Source of the DNA: Methylocystaceae bacterium
Lineage (GTDB): Bacteria; Pseudomonadota; Alphaproteobacteria; Rhizobiales; Beijerinckiaceae
Direction of reading: 5' to 3'
Assembly: GCA_003152255.1 (NCBI GenBank)
Contig: PLZT01000299.1
Span: 1-6,973, forward strand
Length of the DNA stretch: 6,973 nt
Both the position numbers and the translations under genes were made by a program. Within the stretch, counting starts at the first letter, position 1, and each line of letters starts with the position of its first letter. The notes beneath the pieces were generated by a model that did not search any database, was not told the origin of the DNA, and saw nothing but the letters and a program-made list of their open reading frames with translations. Shown here piece after piece: positions 5,994-6,973 of the stretch.

Positions 5994-6973
5994 ATGAAAG
6001 AGCCAAGTCTCGTGGACGAGCCGAGCGTTCGGCGTATGGCCCGCGCCGTCGACGCGAATGCGGGCGGGCCGCATGCCCCGCGCGGCGGGCTCGCGGCCCT
6101 CGCCATCGGCGCGATCGGCGTGGTTTACGGCGACATCGGCACGTCGCCGCTCTACGCGATCGACCAGATTTTTTTCGGTTCCGCCGCCGTCGCGCCGACG
6201 CCCGAAAATGTGCTCGGGGCGATCTCGGCGGCGATATGGACGATCTTTATCATCGTCGCGGTCAAATATGCGCTGCTGGTGCTGCGCGCCGAGAATGACG
6301 GCGAAGGCGGCGTCTTCGCGCTCTATGGCCTGCTGCATAAATACAAGAACCGCGGCGCGCGGGTTTTGTTGTGGTCGCTGATGCTGGGCGCCGGCCTGCT
6401 GCTCGGCGACGGCATGATCACCCCGGCGATCAGCGTGCTTTCCGCTGTCGAAGGGCTCGACGTCGCGACGCCCGCCTTCGCGCCCTATGTTGCGCCGATC
6501 ACCCTCGCGCTGCTGACGGGACTCTTCTCGATCCAGCACAAGGGCGCGTCGGGAATTGGCGTCATTTTCGGCCCCATCATGATCGTCTGGTTCGTCACGA
6601 TCGCCGTTCTCGGCGGGGCCGAGATCGCGCGCGAGCCAGCGATTCTGGCGGCGTTCAATCCCGCGCTTGGCGTGCGCTTCCTCGCGCGCTCCGGCCCGCG
6701 CGAGGCGCTGCTCATTCTCGGCGCGCTGATGCTGGTCGTCACCGGCGGCGAGGCCATGTACGCGGACCTCGGGCATTTCGGCGCCCGTCCGATCCGCGTC
6801 GGCTGGTTCGCCGTGGTCTTTCCCGCGCTGCTGCTCAACTATCTCGGACAGGGCGCGCATCTGCTTGGCGGCGCGCCAATCCCGGCCGGCAAGCTGTTCT
6901 ACAGCCTCGCGCCGGCGCCGCTGGTCGCGCCGCTCGTCATTCTGGCGACGCTGGCGACCGTCGTCGCCTCGCA
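5994..6973 (+). CDS. kup: Kup-family potassium transporter (second copy, C-terminal part beyond right edge)
   Basis: The frame is open from ATG 5994 to the window end (326 codons plus two bases) and encodes a second Kup K+/H+ symporter. ATG was chosen because GAGG lies seven bases before it; the next Met (residue 15) lacks an SD. A hydrophilic N-terminal tail of about 30 residues, longer than in the first copy, precedes YGDIGTSPLY (45-54). Further family blocks are LRAENDGEGGVFALYGLL, LLLGDGMITPAISVLSAVEG, FGPIMIVWF, and GGEAMYADLGHFGARPIR. The loop that reads NPFF in the first copy and in E. coli Kup is KLFY here. All visible hydrophobic segments are intact, with no frameshift. Codon use is more strongly GC-ending than in the first copy. 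The gap of 27 bp and the absence of a terminator point to co-transcription with the upstream kup. Confidence 0.94.
   Translation, partial: MKEPSLVDEPSVRRMARAVDANAGGPHAPRGGLAALAIGAIGVVYGDIGTSPLYAIDQIFFGSAAVAPTPENVLGAISAAIWTIFIIVAVKYALLVLRAENDGEGGVFALYGLLHKYKNRGARVLLWSLMLGAGLLLGDGMITPAISVLSAVEGLDVATPAFAPYVAPITLALLTGLFSIQHKGASGIGVIFGPIMIVWFVTIAVLGGAEIAREPAILAAFNPALGVRFLARSGPREALLILGALMLVVTGGEAMYADLGHFGARPIRVGWFAVVFPALLLNYLGQGAHLLGGAPIPAGKLFYSLAPAPLVAPLVILATLATVVAS

Noticed and set aside
5817..6860. Minus-strand open frame of 347 codons
   Set aside because: It is antisense to both kup genes and highly charged and repetitive in composition. The kup frames explain the DNA.

Overview
The window looks like chromosomal DNA of a GC-rich, methylotrophic alphaproteobacterium, possibly a methanotroph of the Methylocystis, Methylosinus or Beijerinckiaceae type. 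The evidence is Fae and Mch of the bacterial tetrahydromethanopterin (H4MPT) formaldehyde-oxidation pathway, which closely match my memory of the Methylobacterium proteins. The genus is inference. No database was searched.

Bases 1-3850, minus strand: read in the direction of transcription, this is a compact C1-transfer cluster. It runs mch (methenyl-H4MPT cyclohydrolase, GTG start), an ATP-grasp ligase 21 bp later, a CitG-family protein 25 bp later with a TTG start, then fae (formaldehyde-activating enzyme) after a 146-bp gap that may hold its own promoter. A strong intrinsic terminator follows fae. Beyond it, running off the left edge, is the N-terminal part of a divergent FolD-like methylene-tetrahydrofolate dehydrogenase/cyclohydrolase. 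Fae condenses formaldehyde with H4MPT and Mch interconverts methenyl- and formyl-H4MPT. The ATP-grasp and CitG-like proteins belong to families that travel with these genes in methylotrophs and are probably needed to make the pterin or furan C1 carriers. The FolD-like gene would add a tetrahydrofolate branch. mtdB is not next to mch; the other flank of mch is a potassium transporter.

Bases 3851-4088: a 238-bp divergent intergenic region. It has an AT-rich patch with an exact TATAAT and two phased ATAATG repeats, then three consecutive potential hairpins ahead of the first transporter gene.

Bases 4089-6973, plus strand: two tandem kup genes for K+/H+ symporters, separated by 27 bp. The first is complete (625 aa). 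The second runs off the right edge; its first 326 codons are open. Their divergence and different codon use argue for an old paralog pair, not a recent duplication.

I see no mobile element, CRISPR array, rRNA or tRNA. I did not find a clearly new multi-gene system. The best leads are the FolD-like gene behind fae, the two accessory genes of the H4MPT cluster, the possible structured leader before kup, and the unlike tandem kup pair.
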